Source: Amyelois transitella (taxonomy: Eukaryota > Arthropoda > Insecta > Lepidoptera > Pyralidae). From it: a stretch of 64,000 bases of DNA. The notes beneath the pieces were generated by a model. It saw only the letters and a program-made list of their open reading frames with translations, did not search any database and was not told the DNA's origin. How positions within the stretch are numbered: position 1 is the first letter of the stretch; each line of letters begins with the position of its first letter. Location of the stretch: contig NC_083530.1 in NCBI RefSeq assembly GCF_032362555.1, positions 2,014,001 to 2,078,000 of the forward strand, read 5' to 3'. Shown here piece after piece: positions 25,167 through 38,432 of this stretch. The position numbers and the translations under genes were made by a program.

Positions 25167-28100
25167 TTAATAGCTAAAGTTGATCTTCCACGGCTTAGCC
25201 ATGCTCGCACCTGGTTTTCTGATCACAAGCACGTCGTTACCTGAAGGTTAAAAAAATATTATAAACAACTTTAACACTTGTATAATATTCGTATATATTT
25301 GTAAGATATAACTAATCTGAAAATGTCAAAAGAAACTAAACGAAAAAATGACACCGTCAAATTGAAATTAACAACTTTTTTCCGAGACTGTTGGCTCTGT
25401 CTACTCCGCAAGGGATATGAACGTGACTACAGGGTGACATTTAGAACAACTGCATCCTTTTAAACATAGACTATACCCATGCTTCTGAGCCGTTTGAGCC
25501 TATTTTTATTTAAATTAAACGTCATCATTTTCACATTTAAAAACCCTCAAAAACTACGTCACATGCTTTATTAAAGACCAATACTACAAAAAGAAATTAA
25601 AACTAAACATGTTAATAAATGTCTGAAAAATAAATTATTTTTCTTGTATCAAGATCAAGTAAAGTACAGAGTTGTCGAGATCGCTCAGCTGAATGAATTG
25701 TGTCGTTGACCTCTGAATCTCACGCGTCGCTTTTCCGCCGACCTTTTATTTTTTTTCGTACTTTCTAAAATATGAACCGATATTTCTCTTTTAACGTTTT
25801 TAAATATCCTTTAGATGAGTACACTTAACAGTTAAATTTGTGCAGTTGAATTAAAAGTCACCCTGTATATGCATGTATGTACGTGGACATTTCAACAACA
25901 TACCTTTGTGCAGCGTCATGAGCAGAGAAGTCTGCTTGTCGCCCTGTGCGAGTTTAGCGGTCTTCAGCGGCTCAAAATATAATTAATAACTTTTCTCCGA
26001 GACTGTTAACTCTGTCTACCCCGCAAGGGATATAGACGTGACCATATGTATGTACCTTTGTGCAGCGTCATGAGCTGAGAAGTCTGCTTGTCGCCCTGTG
26101 CGAGTTTAGCTGTCTTCGGCGACTCAAAATATAATTAACTACCTTTTCTCCGAGACTGTTAACTCTGTCTACCCCGCAAGGGATATAGACGTGACCATAT
26201 GTATGTACCTTTGTGCAGCGTCATGAGCAGCGAAGTCTGCTTGTCGCCCTGTGTGAGTTTAGCGGTCTTCGGCGGCTCAAAATATAATTAATAACTTTTC
26301 TCCGAGACTGTTAACTCTGTCTACCCCGCAAGGGATATAGACGTGACCATATGTATGTACCTTTGTGCAGCGTCATGAGCAGAGAAGTCTGCTTGTCGCC
26401 CTGTGCGAGTTTAGCTGTCTTCGGCGACTCAAAATATAATTAACTACCTTTTCTCCGAGACTGTTAACTCTGTCTACCCCGCAAGGGATATAGACGTGAC
26501 CATATGTATGTACCTTTGTGCAGCGTCATGAGCAGCGAAGTCTGCTTGTCGCCCTGTGTGAGTTTAGCTGTCTTCGGCGGCTCAAAATATAATTAACAAC
26601 TTTTCTCCGAGACTGTTAACTCTGTCTACCCCGCAAGGGATATAGACGTGACCATATGTATGTACCTTTGTGCAGCGTCATGAGCAGAGAAGTCTGCTTG
26701 TCGCCCTGTGTGAGTTTAGCTGTCTTCGGCGGCTCAAAATATAATTAACAACTTTTCTCCGAGACTGTTAACTCTGTCTACCCCGCAAGGGATATAGACG
26801 TGACCATATGTATGTACCTTTGTGCAGCGTCATGAGCAGCGAAGTCTGCTTGTCGCCCTGTGTGAGTTTGGCTGTCTTCGGCGGCGCCTTGATGCCGGCT
26901 ATCACGATCCTCTCCACCCACGAGCGCGTGGCGTACGACGCGTTCTCATTGATGAAACTGTAATTGGTGATGTGATTTATATATATATATATATACATAT
27001 ATTATAAATATATATATATTTATGCCGTGTGGTTCCCGGCACCAATAAAAAAAAGAATGGGACCACTCCATCTCCTTCCCATGGATGTCGTAAAAGGCGA
27101 CTAAGGGATAGGCTTACAAACTTGGGATTCCTTTTTAGGCGATGGGCTAGCAAACTGTCACTATTTGAATCTCAGTTCTATCATTAAGCCAAATAGCTGA
27201 ACGTGGCCATTCAGTCCTTTCAAGACTGTTGGCTCTGTCTACCCCGCAATATAGACGTGAACATATGTATGTATGTATGTGTATATATTTATGTACAGTC
27301 AACCGCATTACAAGTGATCCTTCTTTAATTAGACAGAGAATTCTGTATAATTAGATAGAGCCTTTATATGCTGCTTATCCATACTAATATTATAAAGCTG
27401 AAGAGTTTGTTTGTTTGTTTGAACGTGCTAATCTCAGGAACTACTGGTTGGAATTGAAAAAATATTTTTGCGTTGAATATACCATTTATGGAGGGAGGCT
27501 TTAGGCTATATAACATCACGCTGCAACTATTAGGAGCGAAGAAATAATGGAATATGTGAAAAAAACGGAAAAATTATTCATCCTTGAGGGATTCAGTAAT
27601 GCCCAAAATAACTATTTTACGCGGACGAAGTTGCGGGCACAGCTAGTTTATAATATAATTAGTTGCGATTGTTATAAATATTTTTGTTTAAGAAAAAATA
27701 ATAGGACCACTCCATCTCCTTCCCATGCATGACGTAAAAGGCGACTAAGAGATATGCTTATAAACTTGGGATTCTTTAGGCGATGGGCTAGCAACCTGTC
27801 ACTATTTAAATCTCAATTCAAGCCGAATAGCTGAACGTGGCCTATCAGTCTTTTCAAAACTGTAGGCTCCGTCTACCCCGCAAGGGATATAGACGTCATT
27901 ATATGTATGCATGTGAAAAAACTCAACATTCATAATATTAATTGCGATTGTTGTTTAATATTTTTTTTTAACTCACGTGTAACTCATAATCTCCGGGGAG
28001 TACTCCAATTTGGCGTATATATATTTGTTGTTCCTGTACTCGTACGTTTCACCGTCGTCAATGTACAGCGTGCCAGAGGCGGTGTTCTGAAATTAAAATG

Positions 28101-28382
28101 ATTATAACATTTAATTCATTAAATACACATAGGTACTTAGATATAATCACGTGTGTGAATGCCTGTGTGAGTGAGTGCGTGATTGTGTGTGTGAGTGCGT
28201 GAGTGTGTGTTAGTGAGTGTGTGCGTGCGTGTTAAGTGTGTGTGTGTAAGTGCGTGAGTGTGCGTAAGTGCTAGAGTGTGTGCGTGGGTGTGTTCATGTG
28301 TATGTGAGTGTGTTAGTGCTAGCGTGCGTGCGTGTATGTGTGTGTATGTGTGTGGGTGTGTGTATGTGTGTGCGTGAGTGTG

Positions 28383-28458
<76 letters not shown>

Positions 28459-31400
28459 TGTGTATGTGTGTGCGTGAGTGTGTTTTTGTGTGTGTGCGTG
28501 TGTGTATGTGAGTGCGTGAGTGTGTTTTTGTGTGTGTGTATGTGTGTGCGTGTGTGCCGTACGTACGTTGGCGTCCAGGGCCACGACGAGCGTGTAGGGG
28601 TCGGCGGCCATGAGCGCGGAGGCGCGCCGCACGCGCTCCTTGCGCGGGAGCACGGTGCCGCCGCGCTGGTACACCGGGATCTACGACGAATATTAATAAT
28701 AGGTACATTTTTATAATCAATTTGGCAAACAAATATCTATTATAATTAAAGATCGGAATAGGTAGATTGAATTGGGGTCAATGAACTGAAACGTATATAT
28801 TAATATGGACATGCCTCCGTCCGGGATTGCGGGATTTGTAAATTATTAAGATTTTTTCCGGAATTTTTACAAGTGGGATGAAGAATATATTAGTGGTAGC
28901 TGTTTTCCCCCGACTTCGTTCACGTAAATTGTAGTCCTATGTTACCCGCGGACAATGTAGTTTACTGTAAGTGTAATTACTGAAATGGAACTTATCCATG
29001 TTATGCTTTCTATTGTAATTCATGATGCAAGTACATAAAATCAATCTACCTATTCCGATCTCTGATTATAATACATACATACATAAAATCACGCCTCTTT
29101 CCCGGAGGGGTGGGCAGAGACTACCCCTTTCCACTTGCCACGATCTCTGCATATTTCCTTCGCTTCATCCACATTCATAACTCTCTTCATGCAAGCTCGG
29201 CGGTTTCGGGTACTTTTGACCTGACCCTTTACCAGGACGTACTTCAATTCAAATACAATGTAAAAATCGTTAGTGATAATAATAATAAATAAGGTAATAA
29301 GGTAATAAATAGTGAATAAATAAATAAAGATCCATATGCCTCACCTTAGACATAGGTGTCTCCTGATTGATATACCCGTTGGCTTGGTGAGCTTGGTACG
29401 TGTCCACGTCGTACCAGAGAGTGCGGGTTCGAGACCCGGGCAGGTACACTTTCACCGAGCTCACTCCTTGCTCTAGCACCGGCCGGACTAGTAGTTTGTC
29501 ACCTGTGGAAGGAATTTTAAGTTGGTATTTACACATCTTTTTCCCGGCGGGGTAGGCAGAGACTATTTATGTGGACGGATGGAATACGATTATAAGATTT
29601 TTTTTTGTTATTTTGTGATAAATGTGAATGTTCTTCAACTTGTTTGTTTCTGTAAGTAACTTCTTTGTTTCTTCTTTGTTACTCATATTATACTTGTGAT
29701 TTGTCCTTTTATTTAAAATGAAGACTGTCAAGATTTTATTTTATTATACATATAAGAATTACTTGCCAAACACTTTAAGAGGTGTACTACTACCGTTGTA
29801 TTATTGGCGTAAATAAATCAGTTACACTTTCACTTCCAACTCCACTCACAGACTGAACAGCCAAGGTGACACAACACATTTTTGTTTTCAACAATTTTCT
29901 TACTTTTTTTCAATCTTGTAAACCTGTCATTACCTCCAATCAATCTCATCCGAAAAGACCATAGACTCACCAAGCAAATACTCGTTGTCAATGGTGAAAA
30001 CTGCAGTTTCATCTGGATATTCCTGGAACAATGGCCGCATTACGGGAAGGCCGTCGCGGGAATGCTCGAAAAATAGTGTGTACCTGTAATTAAGACATAC
30101 AGTTAGATATCTTAATAAAAAAATATACGACGATGACAGCCTCTGTAGCGCAGCGGTAGTACGCTTGTCTGTGACACCGGAGGTCCCGGGTTCGAATCCC
30201 GGTCAGGGCATGATGAGAAACGAACTTTCTCTGATTGGCCTGGGTCTTGGATGTTTATCTATATAAGTATTTATTATAAAATATAGCACCTTTGAGTTGG
30301 TATCTCGTAACACAAGTCTCGAACTTACTTCGAGGCTAACTCAATCTGTGTAATTTGTCCCGTATATATTTATTTATTTATTTACTATATTTCCGAAACA
30401 AATTATACAGATTGGTTAGTTCGAAACTTGTTTCACGAGATACTAACTCAACGATACGATATTTAATAGTAAAGACTTATATTAATTAACATTCAAGACC
30501 CAGGCCAATCAGAAAAAGTTCGTTTCTGATCATGCCCTGGCCTTCTTTGTTGCAAAGACACTTTGCGACTTTTACATAAGAATAACATATTGTAACTAAG
30601 ACATTAAGCAACAAAATCAACGTAACTTTTTTGCTAAGACACTCTGCGATTACATTTCTTTGAGAAGTCTATGGAGCTAAGACATTATGCGGGTAACACG
30701 GTGCTACTTTTTTGCTACAAAGACACTTTGCGACTTTTTTGCTACAAAGACACTTTGCGACTTTTTTATAACGGAGTCATTCATATTGTGACTAAGACAT
30801 TCTGCGACTTTTTTTGCGATAACTCACCAGAAGTCCAGCAGTGCGTATCTTCTTCTATATGCGTCTCGGATCAGAGCTAAAGTGTCAGCGTCATACAGCC
30901 AAGGCTCGCGGCGTTTCGTTTCAATGTGAGAGTGAGACATTGCGACTTATTTCAAGTAAGTCATTTTGCGACTAAAGATATTTTGCCGTGACTATGTTCC
31001 GACTAAGGCACTTTGCGACTAAATTTCGTGGTAAAGTCTGTGCGATTTTTTTGCTGCCTAGTCACATTGCGACTAAGACATTCTGCGACTTTTTTGCGAT
31101 TACTCACCAGAAGTCCAGCAGTGCGTATCTCCTTCTATTGGCGTCTCGGATCAGAGCTAAAGTGTCAGCGTCATACAGCCACGGCTCGCGGCGTTTCGTT
31201 TCAATGTGAGAGTAAGAAACTGGGACTTATTTCAATCAAGACATTTTGCGACTCAGATATTTTGCCGTGACTATGTTCCGACTAAGGCACTTTGCGACTA
31301 AACGTGGTAAATTCTATGCAGCAAGACATTATGCAAATAAAACAGTGCGACTTTTTTGCCGCCAAGACATTTTGCGACTTTTTTTTGCGATTACTTACCA

Positions 31401-34400
31401 GAAGTCCAGCAGTGCGTATCTTCGTCTATTGGCGTCTCGGATCAGAGCTAAAGTATCAGCGTCATACAGCCACGGCTCGCGGCGTTTCGTTTCAATGTGA
31501 GAGTGAGCGCGGAAGAATGATTGATATGCACCGGCCTGTGAAAAAAATAATTATGAATAGTTTGTGGTTCCCGGCACCAATAGGTACACAAAAAGAAATA
31601 GGACCACTCCATATCTCCATGTCTTTCAGTCTTTTCAAGACTGTTGCCTACTCCACAAGAAAAAAAATCTTCTTCGACGGATGTGTTGCGTCATCTCGAC
31701 TGTTCCACCTATTCAACTATATTTTTGACATTTTATTAGAATGTAGAGTAATGAATGTGGTCAAACGAAAGGATGTATGAAGGGATCGTAGCTAGTGCTA
31801 TATTGTATGTGACTTGCAATAACATACAATAATCTTTTGACTTTGAAGTATATTTTTAATTAGAAAGATATTTGACCTCGAGGTGGCATTTGAACGTGAT
31901 AACCTATTAAGCTGGTAACACGTTATTTAGGGTGACCCTGGACCTTGGTGTGACCTTTGACTTCAGATTGACCTTTGACCTCGAATTGACCTTTGACCTT
32001 TACGACACAGACCTGGTACCACCTGGTCATCAGCTCGCTCTCGGGGTACTTGAAGAATCCGCCGACGTCCGAGCCGCAGAAACTCATCCCAGCGATCGCC
32101 ATAGACAAGCACATCGACACGGAAGCGGAAAGGAATCCCCATTCGGCCATGTTGTCGCCGGTCCATATTGCCGCGTATCTGTGGGAGAACAGTTCTAATT
32201 TTATTATTTTTGATTTGATTTTTACATGTTCATACATACATGAAATCACGGTGCCATGTGGTTCCCGGCACCAATAGAAAAAAAAATAGGACCACTCCAT
32301 ATATTTCCCATGGATGTCGTGAAGGGCGACTAAGGGATAGGCTAATAAACTTGGGATTCTTCTTTTAGGCGATAGGCTAGCAAACTATCACTATTTGAGT
32401 CTCAATTTCATCATTAAGCCGAACAGTTGAACGTGGCATATCAGTCTTTTCGAGACTGTTGACGTATAATCACGTCTATATCCCTTGCGGCGTAGACAGA
32501 GCCAACAGTCTTGTAAAGACTGATAGGCCACGTTCAGCTGTTTGGCTTTAAGATAGAATTGAGATTCAAATAGCGACAGGTTGCTAGCCCATCGCGTAAA
32601 AGAAGAATCCCAAATTTATAAGCCTACCCCTTAGTCGCCTTTTACGACATCCATGGGAAAGAGATGGAGTCGTCCTATTCTTTTTTCTATTGGTGCCAGG
32701 AACCACACGGCAAATATGTATGTAACTAGATATATTTACCTCTGAGAGCCAGCGAAACCCGCTCTGGTCAGCACAAACGGTCTATATTTCCCGTTGTCTC
32801 TGTCCAACATGCCTTGATGAGTAGCTCTGATGTAATATAGACCATATTCATTATGGATGTGTCTGTGAACAAGTGAATTACATTAAGTTAGTATGTTAAA
32901 ATAACAATAAATACATAATAATAATATTATACAATCTACAATTTTAATGTTATCTATACATATATCTATAAAACAGTAAAAATATTTTGCCTGTACATTT
33001 AGTATTTTGGACTGAAATAGACAGAGGGACACTTAGAATGAATAATAGAAAGCAAAAACTTTTTTTTTTTTAATTTTTTGTCTGTCTGTCTGTCTGTATG
33101 AATGATCAAGCTTATCTCCGAAAATACTTAAATTCAAATTCAAAATTTTTATTCATTATTATAGAATACTATATATCGCTTAATAATTGTCAAAACGTAT
33201 GGTTTAACAACATTGGTTGACGTCAAATAAATTACTTAAAAACTAAGTTCACTGCCGCTTCCAGGGCGTCAGTGCAGAAGAAGCGGTAACAAACTGCACT
33301 GCAGCATTTTCTTCAACAACGTCAACTTTACAATATTATTACTATATGTATATACTGAACTGATTTACTTAAAACTTTCACCAATTGCATTGTTATTAAT
33401 TATATTTCTATTACCTGTGCTCCCAATAAGCGGCAGGCCCTTCCGAGCCGCTCTCGGATTCTTTGTAATGGCGGTTATCTTTTGGCATTGTTATCTCCGG
33501 GCCGTTGAATACCTGTGAATTATCCATATATGCATATACACGTATAGTCACGTCTATATCCCCTTGCGGGGTAGACAGAGCCAACAACATGTTTAATCAA
33601 CCTAAGCTGTTAAGCGAAATGATAGAATCCATATTACTTATACAAAAAAATAAAAATTTGTATTTTTGCATGATTGTAACGTATAAACTTAATTTTGACG
33701 GCCTCTGTGGCGCAGCGGTAATACGCTTGTCTGTGACACCGGAGGTCCCGGGTTCGAATCCCGGCCAGGGCATGATGAGAAACGAACTTTCTCTGATTGG
33801 TCTGGGTCTTGAATGTTTATCTATCTAAGTATTTATTATAAAATAAAATATAGTATCGTTGAGTTAGTATCTCGTAACACAAGTCTCGAACTTACTTCGA
33901 GGCTAACTCAATCTGTGTAATTTGTCCAAAAAAAAATATATATAGTGTACATAGGGCGCTTGTCTGAGACATTGGTGGTTCCGGGTTCCATTCCGGGACA
34001 TGGCATAATAATAAACGAACCTTCTCCGATTGGCCGGGGTCTTGGATGTTTAACTATATAATTATTTATTACAAAATAGATATAATGTCGTTGAGTTAGT
34101 ATCTCGTAACACAAGTCTCGAACTTACTCCAAGGTTAACTCAATCTGTGTAATTAATTTGTCCCGTATATATTTATATTATTTATTTATAAATATTGGTG
34201 TCGTGTGGTTCCCAGCACCAATATAAAAGAATAGGATCACTCCATCTCTTTCCCATGGATGTCGTAAAAGGCTTAATTATATAATATAGTATCGTTGAGT
34301 TAGTATCTCGTAACACAAGTCACTTACTTACTTCGGGGCTAACTCAATCAGTGTAATTTGTCCCGTATATATTTATTACATACATACATACATACGGTCA

Positions 34401-37400
34401 CGTCAATATCCCTTGCGGGGTAGACAGAGCTAACAGTCTTGTAAAGACTAACAGGCCACGTTCAGCTGTTTGGCTTTAAGATAGAATTGAGATTCAAATA
34501 GTGACAGGTTGCTAGCCCATCGCCTAAAAGAAGAATCCCAAGTTTATAAGCCTATTTATTTATACTATATATACTATTATTAGTATATATTTATTTATTT
34601 TATAGAACGAGACTCACGCTTGGCTCGTTCATGTCGTTCCAAATGTGCACGTCTTTGCTGGTGCCGACGAATTTGTCGTAGCGGTACTGTTCCGAGAGGT
34701 ACTGACTCACGAGCGGGTTCAAAAAGTCCAAATAGGAACTTGAACCGGGCCAGCACCAACCTGTGGATTAATACATTATACATATAATGTAATTATCTAT
34801 ACGTTTATAAATTTATATATCTATATATATATAAAAGCGAAAAACACTCACTTAGGAATCACAATATCTCGAAATCTAATGAGCCAATAAAGATGAAATT
34901 TGACAGGAAGGTAGATTTTAACTAGGAGGGATCCACTTAGAGAAGATTTTTGGAAATTCTATTCCTAAGGGGGTGAAATAGGGGTTGCAAGTTTGTATGA
35001 AACTTTGTCATTTTTAGTGTGGGTTACGCGGACGAAGTCGCGGGCAACAGCTAGTTATATATATATAGTTTTATTTTCTCGACCTCCGAGTCGGTTTCTT
35101 GTTGAATTCCCGTCCTGAAGCTGGAGAGAGGAGAAGAGGGAGATTCGGCGTCCCCTATATATATACATATGTCGTGGCCATATCATAGAATTGATCATTT
35201 CATGAAATACTCGGCCATTTCATGATCTGTTCACATTTCATGAAATGGCCAACTATCTATTGACCACATCATGATGTGGCTTGACCAGATCATTGATAAG
35301 AAACAGTTTGACGATTTGATCAACGAAACGCGCAACTATTTCATGAAATGGCCAAGCTTGTTTGATCATATCGTAAAATAGTTACCGTAATTACCGACAG
35401 AGGCGCTAGAATCGCTTTGTTATATACATACATACATACATAAAATCGCTTCATCCACATTCATAACTCTCTTCATGCAAGCTCGGCGGTTTCGGGTACT
35501 CTCGACCTGACCCTTTACCAGGACGTCCTTAATTTGATCAAGATACGTTCGTCTAGGTCTTCTTTTAACGGCTTCACCGATTCTCATGAAATTTTGTGAG
35601 CGTATTGAGTAGGTCTGAGAATCGGCCAACATCTATTTTTCATACCCCTTAGTGAAAAGGGTTGAAACTAGAAATTACTTAGGACCACTCCATCTCTCTC
35701 TCTAGAAAAATCCCAAATTTATAACCCTATCCTTTAGTCACCTTTTACGACATCCATGGGAACGAGACGGGAGTGGTCCCTTTCTCTTTTTTTTTTTAAA
35801 TTAGTGCCGGGATCCACACGGCTCATTAAATATAAACTTACCTGTTATGAATATGTTTATGTCACGTCACTATTGTTGTGTAACATCACTATGCGAATGA
35901 AGATGGCGTCCTAACCGGATTGAGGGCTAGCCATTACTCGCGGCATACTTGTATTTCTTACTTACAACTCAAGTTACCTAATTCAAGTCTTAATTATTTA
36001 TATGAATCCAAGACCAACACATTACCGTCATAATCTTTTCCATCTTTATTCTTGACATAGTACCCTCTCTCCGTGGCCTCTTCGTGTAGAAAGTAGCCGG
36101 CCTCGCGTTTTATATGAGGGTCTATGATCACGATCAGCTTACGACCTTTGGCGGTGAGGTTGGAGACCATTTCGCTTGGATGTGGGAATTTCTCTAAATC
36201 CCATGTGAAGTACCTGTAACAATGAGGATTTTTGAGATTTTCGTAAATATATCGATCTTCTTCAGCGGAGTTGCAGGATTTGAGTCAAATTCAAAATTTT
36301 TATTCATTACATGGGACATAATTATAGTACACTGTAACTACATCAATCAATAATATTCCGAGATGCAGTTCCCCAAGGACTCTCACTTAGTCCTTTAACA
36401 ATTATAATACTAATGTTTTCATAATAATCGATACTATTCCACATATCTGGAATTTCCCAGGGGTCATTACTAGGTCCATTATACATAATTATAGTAACTT
36501 CATCAATCAATATTATTCCGAGCTGCAGTTCCCCAAGGACTCACACTTAGTCCTTTAACAATTATAATACTAATGTTTTCATAATAATCGATACTATTCC
36601 ATATATCTGGAATTTCCCAGGGGTCATTACTAGGTCCATTATACATAATTATAGTAACTTCATCAATCAATATTATTCCGAGCTGCAGTTCCCCAAGGAC
36701 TCACACTTAGTCCTTTAACAATTATAATACTAATGTTTTCATAATAATCGATACTATTCCACATATCTGGAATTTCCCAGGGGTCATTACTAGGTCCATT
36801 ATACATAATTATAGTAACTTCATCAATCAATATTATTCCGAGCTGCAGTTCCCCAAGGACTCACACTTAGTCCTTTAACAATTATAATACTAATGTTTTC
36901 ATAATAATCGATACTATTCCACATATCTGGAATTTCCCAGGGGTCATTACTAGGTCCATTATACATAATTATAGTAACTTCATCAATCAATATTATTCCG
37001 AGCTGCAGTTCCCCAAGGACTCACACTTAGTCCTTTAACAATTATAATACTAATGTTTTCATAATAATCGATACTATTCCATATATCTGGAGTTCCACAA
37101 GGGTCAATACTGGGTCCATTAAACATTATAATACTTTTTTATACATATATATAACACGTCTATATCCCTTGCGGGGTGGACAGAGCCGACAGTCTGAAAA
37201 ATGACTAATAGGCCACGTTCGGCTGCTTGGCTTAATGATAGAATTGAGATTCAAATAGTGACAGGTTGCTAGCCTGTCGCCTAAACAAAGAATCCCAAGT
37301 TTATAAGCCTATCCTTTAGTCGCCTTTTACGACATCCACCGGAAATAGATGGAGTGGTCCTATTCTTTTTCCTATTGGTGCCGGCAACCACACGGCACTT

Positions 37401-38401
37401 TTACTTTTTTATATCAATCAATATATTTTTAACACTCACTTTTTAGTGTTAGTATACTCGATGTCAAGCCAGATGGAATCGGCGGGTATGTCGTGGGTGT
37501 CGAAACCTTCGTTCACAGACGCCACATCGGCTTCGTCCACGTAGTTCCATCGGGACTGGTGGTAGGCCAAGGAGAATTTCTGTGAAACAAAATGGCCGAA
37601 TTAGGAATACCGAATGAAAAAAGGCAATGATTCTGGTGACTACAACATAAATCGTTCGGATTGTCTGAATGTAGCAACCCTGAATAAAATGGGACATTCA
37701 TATGATCACGTCTATCAGGCTTGCGGGGTAGACAGAGTCAGCAGCCTTCAAAGGCCACGTTCAGATAATAGGCTTTATGATAGAATTGAGATTCAAATTA
37801 TGACAGGTTGCTAGCCCATCGCCTAAAATAAGAATCCCATGTCGCTTTTTACGACAAACATGTATCTGTAATACATAATATACATACACACATACATAAA
37901 ATCACGTCTATATCCCTTACGGGGTAGACAGAGCCAACAGTCTTATCTGAATATACTATGTATCTGAAATATATGTATCTTTTTTCATATAAACCAACAT
38001 TCTGTGGAACTGGAGTCGCCCAAGGGTCGTTACTTGGTCCTTTACACCTTCATTTTTATTATTTGGTTAAGGAAGAAAATAATTAACAATAACGTTGAAA
38101 TAATCAATATAAAAATATATATAAAATAAATAAATATGCCGTGTGGTTCCCGGCACCAATTAAAAAAAGAATAGGACCCCTCCATCTCGTTCCCATGGAA
38201 GTCGTGAATGGCGACTAAGGAATAGGCTCATGAACTTGGAATTCTTCTTTTAGGCGATGGGCTAGCAACCTGTCACTATTTGAATCTCAATTCCATCATA
38301 AAGCCAAACAGGTGAACGTGGCCTATCAGTCATTTCAATACTGTTGGCTCTGTCTACCCCGCAACGGATATAGACGTGCTTATATGTATGTATGTATGTA
38401 C

Positions 38402-38432
<31 letters not shown>

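Noticed and set aside
26822-27007. Plus-strand frame across exon 19
   Set aside because: It is antisense to GANAB exon 19, whose minus-strand frame matches the family.
28268-28732. Cys/Val and Thr/His repeat open frames
   Set aside because: They are translations of the (TG)n microsatellite. Only the short exon 17 of GANAB within 28567-28680 is real.
30135-30215. Apparent tRNA gene with A and B boxes
   Set aside because: It is the head of SINE B, repeated at 33698, 42356 and in reverse at 41880. It has no acceptor stem and always continues into the SINE body.
30671-31780. Several overlapping plus-strand frames with AKTFCDFF repeats
   Set aside because: They translate the GCGACTTTTTTGC minisatellite and the antisense of exon 14 copies.
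36290-37130. CRISPR-like regular array
   Set aside because: Units are contiguous 160-bp tandem repeats without variable spacers, in an animal intron.
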